Source of the DNA: Bacillota bacterium
GTDB lineage: Bacteria > Bacillota > Clostridia > Christensenellales > SZUA-584
Length of the DNA: 64,000 nt
Direction: 5' to 3'
Assembly: GCA_023406895.1 (NCBI GenBank)
Contig: JAEXTV010000021.1
Location: 304,279 to 368,278, forward strand
Shown in pieces: positions 34,385-43,467 of the stretch. A program made the translations under genes and the position numbers. The stretch's first letter is position 1. Each line of letters starts with the position of its first letter. A model generated the notes under the pieces. That model searched no databases. It saw nothing but the letters and a program-made list of their open reading frames with translations, and was not told where the DNA came from.

Positions 34385-35485
34385 TTATGAGCTGGCCAGA
34401 TAAGCGTTGATAAAGGCGTCCAATTCCCCGTCCATCACCGCGGCCACGTTGCCCGTTTCCTCGCCTGTGCGGTGATCCTTCACCATGCTGTACGGATGAA
34501 AAACATACGAACGGATCTGGCTGCCCCATTCGATCTTTTTCATTTCGCCCTTAATTTCCTGTATCTCTCTCATCTTCTCGCTCTCGCGCTTTTCGATGAG
34601 CTTTGATTTGAGCATGCGCATCGCCGTTTCTCTGTTCTGTATCTGCGAGCGCTCATTCTGGCACTGCACAACGATACCCGTCGGCAGATGCGTGATGCGA
34701 ATGGCGGATTCTGTTTTATTGACGTGCTGGCCGCCCGCACCGGAAGACCGGTACGTGTCCACGCGCAAATCATCCGAATCGATTTCAATATCCGCATCGT
34801 CGTCTTCCAGATCAGGCATCACGTCAAGAGACGCAAACGACGTGTGCCGCCGTGCGGATGAATCAAACGGAGAGATGCGCACAAGCCTGTGAACGCCTTT
34901 TTCCGCCTTTAAATAGCCATACGCGTTTAATCCTATCACCTCAAAGGTGACGCTTTTAACGCCCGCCTCATCGCCCGCAAGATAATCGAGCACACGCAGT
35001 GTATATTTCTTTCTTTCCGCCCAGCGTGTGTACATGCGGTACAGCATCTCCACCCAGTCCTGCGCTTCGGTGCCGCCCGCTCCCGCGTGCAAAGAGAGTA
35101 TCGCGCCGTTTGCATCATATTCGCCGCGCAGCAGCGCCTTGAGGCGCAGCTCGGATACGTCACCGCGCAGCGATGCAAGTTCCGCCATCAGTTCGTCGGC
35201 CATATCGCTGTCACCCGACTCATCCACAAGTTCGATCATCACCGCCGCGTCATCGAGCCTTTGTGTGATCTTTGAAAACTGCTGCAGCTTATCTTCAATG
35301 GGTTTTGCCTTCTTATTGACTTTATGGGCTTCCTTCACATCGTCCCAAAAGCCGGGGGCTTCCATCTGCCCCTGCAGATCGGATAGCTCTGTCTTCAGGG
35401 CTTCAATGCCGAGAGCCGCTTCGGCCTCTTTTGCAATTGCCTTTATTTCATTCAATGCTTGTTTGGCTTCATCTGTTGTCAGCAT
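34385..35485 (-). CDS. prfB: Peptide chain release factor 2
   Basis: 366 aa. Recognises UAA/UGA through SPF (205-207) and triggers hydrolysis with GGQ (251-253, in SGAGGQHVNKTESA). The whole protein is read in one frame from the ATG at 35485 (RBS AGAGGAG); the programmed +1 frameshift near codon 25 found in many bacteria is absent. Located directly after secA with a 9-bp gap, the classic secA-prfB order. Confidence 0.96.
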   Translation of the reverse strand: MLTTDEAKQALNEIKAIAKEAEAALGIEALKTELSDLQGQMEAPGFWDDVKEAHKVNKKAKPIEDKLQQFSKITQRLDDAAVMIELVDESGDSDMADELMAELASLRGDVSELRLKALLRGEYDANGAILSLHAGAGGTEAQDWVEMLYRMYTRWAERKKYTLRVLDYLAGDEAGVKSVTFEVIGLNAYGYLKAEKGVHRLVRISPFDSSARRHTSFASLDVMPDLEDDDADIEIDSDDLRVDTYRSSGAGGQHVNKTESAIRITHLPTGIVVQCQNERSQIQNRETAMRMLKSKLIEKRESEKMREIQEIKGEMKKIEWGSQIRSYVFHPYSMVKDHRTGEETGNVAAVMDGELDAFINAYLASS

Positions 35486-35494
35486 AGTCTCCTC

Positions 35495-38161
35495 TTACTG
35501 CTCCTGTCCGCAGCAATTCTTAAATTTCTTGCCGCTGCCGCACGGACACGGTGAATTGCGCCCCACCTTGTTACCGCTCGAATCGTGCACCTTCTTGGGC
35601 ACCTCACGCGGCGCTTCGCGTTGCTGAGGCTTTGATGTGAGCTTCACATGGAACAGCATCGTCAGCGTATCCTGCTGGATGTCGCGTACCATTTCCTCAA
35701 ACATATCGAAGCCTTCATTACGGTACTCGATAATCGGATCGCGCTGACCGTATGCGCGCAGACCGATGCCCTGACGCAGCTGATCCATCGCGTCGATATG
35801 CGCCATCCATTTCTCATCGACGACACGCAGCAGGATAATGCGCTCAATCTCGCGCATACTCTGCCCGCCCTGTTCGATTTCCTCTTCCTTGAGCTTGTAT
35901 ATGGTGAGTGCTATATCGAGTAAGCGTTCTTTAACCTTCTCTGGCGATAAGTCTTCAATTTCCTCCGGTTTGAAGTAAACCCTGCCTTTTGGCAGGAAAA
36001 CCTTCGACAGAGCGTCGGTCAGTCCTGTTAAATCCCATTCCTCGGGATACACATTTGCCGGACAATAGACGCCCACCATCTCACCAATCAGATCGGTGAG
36101 CATGTTCATGATGCTTTCGCGCACATCCGCGCCGGTCAGCACCATGCGCCGCTGAGAATAGATCAGCTCGCGCTGCTTGTTCATCACATCGTCGTACTGA
36201 AGCACACTCTTTCTTATTTCGTAGTTGCGCGCTTCAATGCGTTTTTGCGCCGACTCGATCTGTCGCGTCAGTAATCCGGCCGCAATCGGAATATCGTCAT
36301 TCTTGCTGACGGATGAGAGAAACCCTTGAACGCGTTCCCCGCCGAACAGCCTCATCAGATCGTCCGACATCGAAATAAAGAAAATGGATGAACCGGGGTC
36401 TCCCTGACGTCCGGCACGGCCGCGCAGCTGGTTGTCAATACGCCGCGATTCGTGGCGTTCGGTACCAACGATGTGCAGCCCGCCCAAGGACACCACCTCG
36501 TCATGTTCGGGCTGCATTGATTTTTTGTGTTTTTCGAGCAGCTCCTCATAGCGTTTACGGGCACGCAGTATGTCTTCATCGTCCGTCGGCGCGTGGCCGA
36601 TGGCCTGTTCAATCAGCTCTTCCGTAAAGTCTTCAAGCCGCATATCGGCGCGCGCGGAGAAGTCCGGGTTGCCGCCGAGTATGATATCGGTACCGCGGCC
36701 GGCCATATTCGTTGCAATCGTGACCGCGTTCTTTTTGCCCGCCTGCGCGATGATCAGTGCTTCTTTTTCGTGATGTTTGGCGTTAAGGACATTGTGTTTG
36801 ACGCCCGTGCGCAAGAGCATGCCCGAAAGTCTTTCGGATTTTTCCACCGATACCGTGCCCACAAGTACGGGGCGGCCCGTCTGATGAACACGCTTTATCT
36901 CTTCGACCACGGCGCGGAACTTGCCTTCCTCAGTCGCGTAGATCATATCGTTCATGTCGTCGCGGATCATCGGCTTGTTCGTGGGAATCTGCACAACATC
37001 AAGATTGTAGATGCCCTGAAATTCATCCTCTTCGGTTTTGGCCGTGCCCGTCATGCCCGAAAGTTTATCGTACATACGGAAATAGTTTTGGAACGTGATC
37101 GTCGCGAGCGTGCGCGTTTCGCGCTCCACCTTGACGCTTTCCTTGGCTTCGATGGCCTGATGGAGCCCCTCGCTGTAGCGTCGGCCCACCATCAGACGCC
37201 CCGTAAATTCATCCACGATCACAACCTGACCGTCTTTCACGACATAGTCAATGTCGCGCTTCATGAGGTTGTTCGCTTTCAGTGCCTGATTGATATGATG
37301 ATAAAGCTCCGTATTTTCAATGTCCGAGAGGTTTTGGACGCCGAAAGCTTTTTCGCATTTACTAACGCCCTGCTCGGTCAGATTGATGGCTTTGAGCTTT
37401 TCGTCGATTGTAAAATCGTCTTCCTCTTTGAGCTGGCGGACAAAACGGTCCACCGTTGTGTACATGTCGGTGCTTTTCTCGCCCGCACCCGATATGATGA
37501 GCGGTGTTCTCGCCTCGTCGATCAATATGCTGTCCACCTCGTCGACAACGGCGAAGCTTAAATCACGCTGCACCATGCGGTCTTTATGCACCACCATGTT
37601 GTCTCTTAAGTAGTCAAAACCGAATTCGTTGTTGGTGCCGTATACGATATCGCAGCGGTAGGCTTCGCGCCGTTCCTCCGGTGAAACCTCGTGAATCACG
37701 AGCCCGACCGTGAACCCGAGGAACGCGTAGAGCTTGCCCATCCATTCGGAGTCTCTCTTGGCAAGATAGTCGTTCACGGTCACCACATGAACGCCCTTGC
37801 CCGTGAGCGCGTTGAGGCACACGGCCAGCGTCGCCACAAGTGTTTTGCCTTCGCCTGTTTTCATTTCGGCGATTCGCCCCTGATGCAGCACGATGCCGCC
37901 GATGAGCTGAACGTAAAAATGCCGCATGCCAAGCACACGTCTGGACGCTTCCCTGACCTGAGCGAATACCTCGGGCAGCAGTTCGTCAAGGGTTTCGCCG
38001 TCCGCATAGCGCTTTTTAAACTCCTCGGTTTTTGCGGCCAGTTCTTTGTCGCTGAGCGCCTTAAATTGCTCTTCGAGGGCTTCCACAGCGTCGGCGGTTT
38101 TGCGGATTTTTTTCAGCCGTGAATCGTTGCTTCCGGCAATCACATTTTTTAAAAGACCCAT
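35495..38161 (-). CDS. secA: Preprotein translocase ATPase SecA
   Basis: 888 aa motor that drives secreted proteins through SecYEG. Walker A GEGKT at 103-107 (EMKTGEGKTLVATL), DEVDSILIDEARTPLIISGA for the Walker B region, the second motor domain with NMAGRGTDIILGGNPDF and QLRGRAGRQGDPGSS, and a C-terminal zinc motif (GRNSPCPCGSGKKFKNCCG). RBS AGAAGGGAA. First gene of secA-prfB. Divergent from the oxidoreductase operon. Confidence 0.98.
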   Translation of the reverse strand: MGLLKNVIAGSNDSRLKKIRKTADAVEALEEQFKALSDKELAAKTEEFKKRYADGETLDELLPEVFAQVREASRRVLGMRHFYVQLIGGIVLHQGRIAEMKTGEGKTLVATLAVCLNALTGKGVHVVTVNDYLAKRDSEWMGKLYAFLGFTVGLVIHEVSPEERREAYRCDIVYGTNNEFGFDYLRDNMVVHKDRMVQRDLSFAVVDEVDSILIDEARTPLIISGAGEKSTDMYTTVDRFVRQLKEEDDFTIDEKLKAINLTEQGVSKCEKAFGVQNLSDIENTELYHHINQALKANNLMKRDIDYVVKDGQVVIVDEFTGRLMVGRRYSEGLHQAIEAKESVKVERETRTLATITFQNYFRMYDKLSGMTGTAKTEEDEFQGIYNLDVVQIPTNKPMIRDDMNDMIYATEEGKFRAVVEEIKRVHQTGRPVLVGTVSVEKSERLSGMLLRTGVKHNVLNAKHHEKEALIIAQAGKKNAVTIATNMAGRGTDIILGGNPDFSARADMRLEDFTEELIEQAIGHAPTDDEDILRARKRYEELLEKHKKSMQPEHDEVVSLGGLHIVGTERHESRRIDNQLRGRAGRQGDPGSSIFFISMSDDLMRLFGGERVQGFLSSVSKNDDIPIAAGLLTRQIESAQKRIEARNYEIRKSVLQYDDVMNKQRELIYSQRRMVLTGADVRESIMNMLTDLIGEMVGVYCPANVYPEEWDLTGLTDALSKVFLPKGRVYFKPEEIEDLSPEKVKERLLDIALTIYKLKEEEIEQGGQSMREIERIILLRVVDEKWMAHIDAMDQLRQGIGLRAYGQRDPIIEYRNEGFDMFEEMVRDIQQDTLTMLFHVKLTSKPQQREAPREVPKKVHDSSGNKVGRNSPCPCGSGKKFKNCCGQEQ

Positions 38162-38322
38162 ATTATTCCCTTCTTCGTCCGATCAGACATTTGCGCATCC
38201 GGCATTAGCGCAGCGCACATACTGTATCATTCTACCACTTGCGGCCCTCTTATTCAACAGTTTCAGGTGTGAAGCATTCGTGAACAATGATTCATATTTT
38301 CTGTGACAAAATAGCCGAATCG

Positions 38323-38352
38323 TTGACTTTATTCTCTTTTTTGTGTTATCGT
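38323..38352 (+). promoter_or_regulatory. Promoter of the 2-oxoacid oxidoreductase operon
   Basis: TTGACT (38323-38328), 18-bp spacer, TATCGT (38347-38352). Start of transcription near 38359 favours the GTG start of the ferredoxin gene at 38388. Confidence 0.5.
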
Positions 38353-38387
38353 ATAAGATATTTTTAATGCATGAAGGTGATGAAGCT

Positions 38388-38594
38388 GTGGCTAAAGTGA
38401 CAATTGACAAAGATGCCTGCAAAGGCTGCGGGCTGTGCGTAACGGCATGCCCCAAGAAAATCGTGGTGCTTTCTAAATCCAGCATCAACGCAAAAGGATA
38501 CAACCCCGTGGAGATTACGGATATGTCGTTGTGCATCGGATGCGCGAACTGCGCAAAGATGTGCCCCGATTTTGTGCTGACAGTGGAAAAATAG
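38388..38594 (+). CDS. 4Fe-4S ferredoxin subunit of 2-oxoacid:ferredoxin oxidoreductase (delta, VorD/KorD type)
   Basis: About 68 aa with two 4Fe-4S motifs, CKGCGLCVTACP and CIGCANCAKMCP, joined by a loop (KSSINAKGYNPVEI) typical of the delta subunit of 2-oxoacid oxidoreductases. I chose a GTG at 38388, 7 bp after AAGGTGA; an ATG at 38367 is a possible alternative adding 7 residues. First gene of a four-gene operon; it carries electrons from the TPP subunit to ferredoxin. Confidence 0.88.
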   Translation: MAKVTIDKDACKGCGLCVTACPKKIVVLSKSSINAKGYNPVEITDMSLCIGCANCAKMCPDFVLTVEK

Positions 38595-38635
38595 AGCCTG
38601 CTTTGGCTTCAACAATAAGATAAGGTGGCTTAAAA

Positions 38636-39697
38636 ATGGCAAGAGTTTTAATGAAAGGCAACGAGGCGATCGCGGAAGCGGCTATTCAAGCGGGATGCCG
38701 CTACTTCTTTGGTTATCCGATTACGCCTCAGAATCAAATTCCCGAATACATGTCGCGGCGCATGCCGGAGGTCGGCGGCACATTTTTGCAGGCCGAATCC
38801 GAAGTCTCCGCGATTAACATGGTGTACGGCGCGGCTGGCGCGGGAGCGCGCGTGATGACGTCGTCTTCCTCCCCCGGCATCAGCTTAAAGCAGGAAGGCA
38901 TCAGCTATATCGCCTGTGCGGAGCTGCCATGCGTCATTGTCAACATGGTGCGCAGCGGGCCCGGGCTCGGCGGCATACTGCCCTCTCAGGGCGATTATTT
39001 TCAATCCGTCAAGGGCGGCGGTCACGGCGACTACCGGCTGATCGTCTACGCTCCGGCTTCCGTTCAGGAAGCGGCCGACTGCGTGATGGAAGCGTTTGAG
39101 GCGTCTGATTACTACCGTGTCCCGGCACTCGTGCTCGGCGACGGCATGATCGGCCAAATGATGGAGCCCGTGGAGTTCACGCAGCCCAAAAAGCGTGACC
39201 AGAAACAAAAAACATGGGCGGCCACCGGCTATGACGGTTCACGCAAGCGCGCCATTATCAACTCGCTCTATATTGAGGCGGAAGAGATGAGCACCGTCAA
39301 CGCGCGGCTGCAGGGCGTTTACCGTGAAATTGAGAAAAATGAAACACAGTACGAAGAATACATGATGGACGATGCGGAAATCGGCATTGTGGCTTACGGC
39401 ACCACCGCACGCATCGTGCGCAACGCGATTACCAAAGCGCGCAAGGAACTGGGCATCAAAGCCGGTCTGATTCGTCCGATCACGGTGTGGCCATTCCCCT
39501 CCGCGCCGATTGCCAAGGCTGCTCAGAAGGTTAAGGGCTTCCTTGCCGTGGAAATGAGCACAGGCCAGATGGTGGAAGACGTGCGTCTCGCCGTCAACGG
39601 CGCCTGCCCCGTGTCTTTTATCGGAACAACGGGCGGCATCGTGCCGACACCGAACCAGATCATTGAGAAATTAAAAGAGATAAAGGAGGGAATGTAG
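38636..39697 (+). CDS. vorB: 2-oxoacid:ferredoxin oxidoreductase alpha subunit (VorB/KorA type)
   Basis: 353 aa, combines the pyrimidine-binding and domain II segments of the enzyme. Family features: FFGYPITPQNQIPEYMSRR, QAESEVSAINMVYGAAGAGA (with the conserved Glu), and SSSPGISLKQEGISY. The C-terminal part holds IRPITVWPFPS. With the three neighbours it oxidatively decarboxylates a 2-oxoacid to an acyl-CoA and reduces ferredoxin. Branched-chain 2-oxoacids (Vor) or 2-oxoglutarate (Kor) are both possible; I lean to Vor from its overall resemblance. Confidence 0.9.
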   Translation: MARVLMKGNEAIAEAAIQAGCRYFFGYPITPQNQIPEYMSRRMPEVGGTFLQAESEVSAINMVYGAAGAGARVMTSSSSPGISLKQEGISYIACAELPCVIVNMVRSGPGLGGILPSQGDYFQSVKGGGHGDYRLIVYAPASVQEAADCVMEAFEASDYYRVPALVLGDGMIGQMMEPVEFTQPKKRDQKQKTWAATGYDGSRKRAIINSLYIEAEEMSTVNARLQGVYREIEKNETQYEEYMMDDAEIGIVAYGTTARIVRNAITKARKELGIKAGLIRPITVWPFPSAPIAKAAQKVKGFLAVEMSTGQMVEDVRLAVNGACPVSFIGTTGGIVPTPNQIIEKLKEIKEGM

Positions 39698-39699
39698 CA

Positions 39700-40437
39700 A
39701 TGGCTGTGGTTTTCAAAAAAACGCCGCTGATATGCGATGTTCCTTTTCACTATTGCCCGGGCTGTACGCATGGGATTGCGCACCGTCTCGTGGCCGAGTG
39801 CATAGAAGAATTGGGCATGCAGGATAAGGCGATTGGCGTGGTGCCCGTGGGCTGCGCGGTTTTTGCTTACAATTACTTTAATATTGACACCTATCAAGCG
39901 TCGCACGGCCGTGCGCCGGCTGTGGCCACAGGCGCGAAACGTGTGCACCCCGATAACCTTGTGTTCACATATCAGGGTGACGGCGACCTCGCCTCCATCG
40001 GCGCGGCAGAAATTGTGCATGCCGCGGCGCGCGGTGAAAAAATCTCCACGATTTTCATCAACAATGCGATATACGGCATGACGGGCGGCCAGATGGCCCC
40101 GACCACACTGGTGGGACAGAAGACCACCACATCGCCGTTCGGACGTGATGCGAACCACTGCGGCTTCCCTGTGCGCGTATCAGAAATGCTCTCGACGCTC
40201 GAAGGCGCGGCCTATATTGAGCGCGTGTCACTGCATGACGTGCCGAATATCAACAAAGCGAAGAAAGCCATACGCAAGGCGTTTGAAACGCAGCTGGAAG
40301 GCAAGGGCTTCTCACTTGTGGAGATACTCTCGACCTGCCCGACCAACTGGGGCCTCTCCCCTGTGGAAGCGCTGAATTGGCTCAAGGAGAACATGATTCC
40401 TTATTATCCGCTGGGCGTGTATAAGGAGGCAAAATAG
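39700..40437 (+). CDS. 2-oxoacid:ferredoxin oxidoreductase beta subunit, TPP-binding
   Basis: 245 aa. The TPP/Mg site is visible as GDGDLASIGAAEIVHAAARG, followed by FINNAIYGMTGGQMAPTT. Conserved cysteine in HYCPGCTHGIAHRL near residue 20. It binds thiamine pyrophosphate and catalyses decarboxylation; partner of the alpha subunit two bases upstream. Followed by the gamma subunit one base after its stop. Confidence 0.93.
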   Translation: MAVVFKKTPLICDVPFHYCPGCTHGIAHRLVAECIEELGMQDKAIGVVPVGCAVFAYNYFNIDTYQASHGRAPAVATGAKRVHPDNLVFTYQGDGDLASIGAAEIVHAAARGEKISTIFINNAIYGMTGGQMAPTTLVGQKTTTSPFGRDANHCGFPVRVSEMLSTLEGAAYIERVSLHDVPNINKAKKAIRKAFETQLEGKGFSLVEILSTCPTNWGLSPVEALNWLKENMIPYYPLGVYKEAK

Positions 40438-40438
40438 C

Positions 40439-40981
40439 ATGACAAACGAAATTATTATGGCAGGATTCGGCGGTCAGGGTGTGCTGCTGATGGGCCAGCT
40501 GCTGGCCTATGCCGGCATGTACGAAGATAAGAACGTCTCATGGCTCCCCTCCTACGGCCCCGAAATGCGCGGCGGCACGGCGAACTGCTGTGTGATCGTA
40601 TCGGACGAGCCGGTCGGTTCCCCCGTTGTGACCGAAGCGGACGCGGTGATTGTGATGAACAAGCCGTCTCTGGATAAATACGAGAGCGCTTTAAAGCCGG
40701 GCGGCGTGCTGTTTATCAATTCCTCGTTGATTGACAAGAAAGCCACACGCGACGACATTGAGGTGCATTACATTCCCGTCAACGAGATTGCGGCTGAAGT
40801 TGGCAATGCGCGCACCGCGAACATCGTGATGCTGGGGGCTTATATCGCGTCCTCAGGCGCTGTTTCCAAAAAGAGCGTGATCGAGGCCGTGGAATATGTG
40901 CTCGGCAAAGGCAAGGCGCATTTGATCCCCGTCAATGAAAAGGCGTTTGACGAAGGCGCGAAACGCGTGCAAAACATATAA
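40439..40981 (+). CDS. 2-oxoacid:ferredoxin oxidoreductase gamma subunit
   Basis: 180 aa, the catalytic gamma domain. Opens with IIMAGFGGQGVLLMGQLLAY, then SWLPSYGPEMRGGTANCCVI, both hallmarks; ends in AHLIPVNEKAFDEGAKRVQN. Completes the four-subunit (delta-alpha-beta-gamma) enzyme. An insertion-sequence end begins one base after its stop, and a fragment matching its C-terminus reappears at 44147. Confidence 0.93.
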   Translation: MTNEIIMAGFGGQGVLLMGQLLAYAGMYEDKNVSWLPSYGPEMRGGTANCCVIVSDEPVGSPVVTEADAVIVMNKPSLDKYESALKPGGVLFINSSLIDKKATRDDIEVHYIPVNEIAAEVGNARTANIVMLGAYIASSGAVSKKSVIEAVEYVLGKGKAHLIPVNEKAFDEGAKRVQNI

Positions 40982-41265
40982 GGGCTCTATGTCAATGGTT
41001 GGGGTCAAGTAGACAAAAGCAAACATTACAGGGTTTCAATCACCAACAAGTGATTGGAACCCTGTTTGCATTAAAGGTAATTAGAATCCGTCTTCGAAAG
41101 TTTTTAAAACTGTGGTAACCATAGGCAACTCTCTTTAAAACTTTGATAGTGTTATTAATCCCTTCAGTAAAACCATTCGAATATGGAACATCAAAAGCAT
41201 TCAGTATATAGGGTTCCAAGTTCTTATAACCATCCCTTATCAAATCCGTAATGGAAGACTGATCT
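40982..41265 (-). mobile_element. ISL3-family insertion sequence remnant
   Basis: GGCTCTATGTCAATGGTTGG, starting at 40983, matches the typical terminal inverted repeat of ISL3 elements (GGCTCTnTGTCAA). On the minus strand 41040-41243 encodes only the C-terminal end of an ISL3 transposase (NAFDVPYSNGFTEGINNTIK, then YHSFKNFRRRILITF). The rest of the gene and the other end are missing, with a stop just upstream. A perfect-looking hairpin at 41028-41065 overlaps the transposase stop and probably terminates its transcript. Confidence 0.85.
41028..41065. terminator. Strong hairpin at the transposase 3' end
   Basis: ACAGGGTTTCAATCAC pairs with GTGATTGGAACCCTGT (one mismatch pair) around CAACAA. 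It may terminate transcription from either side, including the oxidoreductase operon. Confidence 0.6.
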
Positions 41266-41292
41266 TACATTTAAATCCTTATTAATATTCAT

Positions 41293-41321
41293 TTGCATTA
41301 TCGATTATTAAATGATAAAAT
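41293..41321 (+). promoter_or_regulatory. katA promoter with PerR-like dyad
   Basis: TTGCAT (41293-41298), 17-bp spacer, TAAAAT (41316-41321). The spacer holds TTATTAAATGATAA (41305-41318), an imperfect dyad similar to a PerR box. PerR control of katA is known in Firmicutes; here it is inferred. Confidence 0.45.
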
Positions 41322-41381
41322 ATAAAAACAATTTTCATATAATCATCACCGAACATTAAAAAAGAACAGGAGGCAATGAAC

Positions 41382-42884
41382 ATGGATGAACACAAACGAC
41401 TCACCAACGAGGTCGGCGCACCGATTGCCGACAATGAGAACTCAATCACTGCGGGTCCCCGAGGACCAGTCGTTATGCAGGATGTGTGGCTCTTGGAAAA
41501 AATGGCCCACTTCAACAGGGAGGTTATTCCCGAACGCCGTATGCATGCCAAAGGCTGGGGCGCTTACGGCAAGCTGACAGTTACCCATGATATTTCGCAA
41601 TACACGAAAGCGAAGGTATTGCAGCCTGGCAAGGAAACAGAACTGTTTATCCGTTTCTCCACCGTCGCCGGCGAACGCGGAGCAGCCGATTGCGAACGGG
41701 ATATACGCGGGGTTGCCGTCAAGTTTTATACCGAAGAAGGAAACTGGGACCTCGTCGGCAACAATACGCCCACCTTTTTCATCAGGGACGTTCACAATTT
41801 TTCCGATCTGAATCGCGCAGTCAAGCGTGACCCCCGCACGGGTCGCCGTTCGGCGCAAAATAACTGGGATTTTTGGACGCTGCTTCCCGAATGTTTTCAT
41901 CAGATTACTGTCGTCATGAGCGACAGAGGCATCCCCGCATCTTTCAGGAATATGCATTTCTTTGGAGAGCATACGTTTTCACTATACAATGCAAAAAATG
42001 AACGCGTTTGGTGCAAATTTCACTTCAAAACAAAGCAAGGCATAAAAAACCTTTCCAATGAAGAAGCCTCGCAAATCAATGGCATGGACCGGGAGTTCCA
42101 CGGCAAGGATCTTTTTGAAGCCATAGAGCGGGGCGATTACCCGCAGTGGACCATGTATATTCAGGTTATGACTGAGCAGCAGGCCAAGGAACACTATGAG
42201 AATCCTTTTGACATCACAAAAATTTGGCGTCATAAGGAATACCCGCTCATCGAGGTCGGCGTGCTGGAGCTCAACCGCAATCCCGAGAACTATTTTGCCG
42301 AGGTGGAGCAGTCTGCCTTTACCCCCGCCCATGTCGTACCGGGCATAGGGTTTTCTCCGGATCGCTTTTTGCAGGGACGTCTCTTCGCTTACGGAGACGC
42401 TCAGCGGTATCGATTGGGTGTGAACCACAACCTGATCCCCGTCAATCAGGCAAAATGTGAGGTCAGCGATTACCATCGGGACGGTGCCATGCGTGTGGAT
42501 GGTAACTATGGCGGCACCCCCGCTTACACGCCCAACAGCTACGGCGCATGGACAGCTCAGCCCGAGGTGATGGAACCGCCTCTGGATCTTAATGGCGCGA
42601 TGTACCGTTACGACCCGAAGGACGATCCCACCGACGACTGTTTCCGTGCCGGAGGCGATTTGTGGCGCGTGCTCACCGAGGATAAAAAGCAGATATTGAT
42701 TGAGAACACCGCCGGGGACATTGCGCCGTGTACGGAAAATATCAAATACCGCCACGCGGTTCACTGTTACCTCGCCGATACGGAATATGGCGAACGCTTT
42801 ACCGAAGCGGCCAGCCTTGATATTGCCAAGGTTAAAGAGCTCTCAAAGCTGGATCATAATGGCCTTATTGCAGCGACCATATAA
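41382..42884 (+). CDS. katA: Monofunctional heme catalase
   Basis: About 500 aa small-subunit catalase, converting hydrogen peroxide to water and oxygen. Active-site H55 in PERRMHAKGWGAYG, the distal asparagine N128 in GNNTPTFFIRDVHNF, and the heme-ligand tyrosine in RLFAYGDAQRYRLG (about residue 340). I chose the ATG at 41382, eight bases after AGGAGG; an ATG at 41376 is too close. Catalase is uncommon in strict anaerobes; here it lies beside an IS remnant, suggesting acquisition. Confidence 0.96.
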   Translation: MDEHKRLTNEVGAPIADNENSITAGPRGPVVMQDVWLLEKMAHFNREVIPERRMHAKGWGAYGKLTVTHDISQYTKAKVLQPGKETELFIRFSTVAGERGAADCERDIRGVAVKFYTEEGNWDLVGNNTPTFFIRDVHNFSDLNRAVKRDPRTGRRSAQNNWDFWTLLPECFHQITVVMSDRGIPASFRNMHFFGEHTFSLYNAKNERVWCKFHFKTKQGIKNLSNEEASQINGMDREFHGKDLFEAIERGDYPQWTMYIQVMTEQQAKEHYENPFDITKIWRHKEYPLIEVGVLELNRNPENYFAEVEQSAFTPAHVVPGIGFSPDRFLQGRLFAYGDAQRYRLGVNHNLIPVNQAKCEVSDYHRDGAMRVDGNYGGTPAYTPNSYGAWTAQPEVMEPPLDLNGAMYRYDPKDDPTDDCFRAGGDLWRVLTEDKKQILIENTAGDIAPCTENIKYRHAVHCYLADTEYGERFTEAASLDIAKVKELSKLDHNGLIAATI

Positions 42885-42947
42885 CCGCTTAGAGCGCCGT
42901 GCAGACTTCTTAACTATTTGCAGGCAATAAAAACGACAAACATGAAC

Positions 42948-43028
42948 CAGCCGCAGCGTTGATCGGCTTAGGCAGCCGGTTATTCCAAAGGGTACGAATT
43001 GGCGCTTGTGCCCTTTGGGCTGCGGCTG
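42948..43028 (+). ncRNA. Possible structured RNA element: three-way junction
   Basis: CAGCCGCAGC (42948-42957) pairs with GCTGCGGCTG (43019-43028) and encloses two hairpins. The first has an 8-bp stem around TAGGC (42961-42981). The second, CCAAAGGGTAC / GTGCCCTTTGG (42985-43018), has 11 bp. Only 3-nt joints link them and no T-run follows. It lies 43 bp ahead of the DUF454 start, so it could be a leader element, a small RNA or a palindromic repeat. I do not recognise it as a known riboswitch. Confidence 0.45.
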
Positions 43029-43071
43029 TATGATTCTCTCATGCAGCAAACGACAGCAGCTATGGTGCAAC

Positions 43072-43467
43072 ATGACCGTTAAAAATGTGATTCTTATCCT
43101 GTTCGGCTTTATCCTATTAAGCCTCGGTGCTATCGGCATCTTTTTCCCCGTATTGCCGACGACACCGTTTGTCATCGGTGCAGCGGCATGTTTTAGCTGC
43201 GCGCCCAAATTGAGGGCCTGGTTAATGCGCATTCCTGTTTTCAACAAGTATATTGAGAATTACAAATATGGGACGGGGTTGCCCAAAAAAACGGTGATCG
43301 TCAGTCTTGTGTATTTGTGGGTGACGCTTCTTGTTTCCTGCATTCTGACGATGTCAGTCTGGATCACCCTGCTGCTTGGCATTATTGGCATCGTCGTCAC
43401 TGTCCATATTCTCATGATCTCAAAACCCAGAAACAATAGAATGGTAAAGAACAATGAAAACACATAA
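43072..43467 (+). CDS. DUF454 (YbaN-like) membrane protein
   Basis: About 131 aa. The family block FILLSLGAIGIFFPVLPTTP (residues 10-29) and a further AAACFSCAPKLRAWL are diagnostic. Hydrophobic segments at about 6-28, 78-94 and 96-114. Function of DUF454 is unknown. The ATG at 43072 has a weak RBS; an upstream in-frame start at 43030 is possible. Its end overlaps the next gene by 14 bp, suggesting coupling. Confidence 0.85.
   Translation: MTVKNVILILFGFILLSLGAIGIFFPVLPTTPFVIGAAACFSCAPKLRAWLMRIPVFNKYIENYKYGTGLPKKTVIVSLVYLWVTLLVSCILTMSVWITLLLGIIGIVVTVHILMISKPRNNRMVKNNENT

Noticed and set aside
34385..35485. Programmed frameshift in prfB
   Set aside because: I looked for the usual CTT-TGA site near codon 25; the frame is continuous, so none is needed.
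36527..37561. A 344-codon open frame on the plus strand
   Set aside because: It is antisense to secA, whose protein is unmistakable. Composition reflects the secA codon pattern and there is no RBS or known family.
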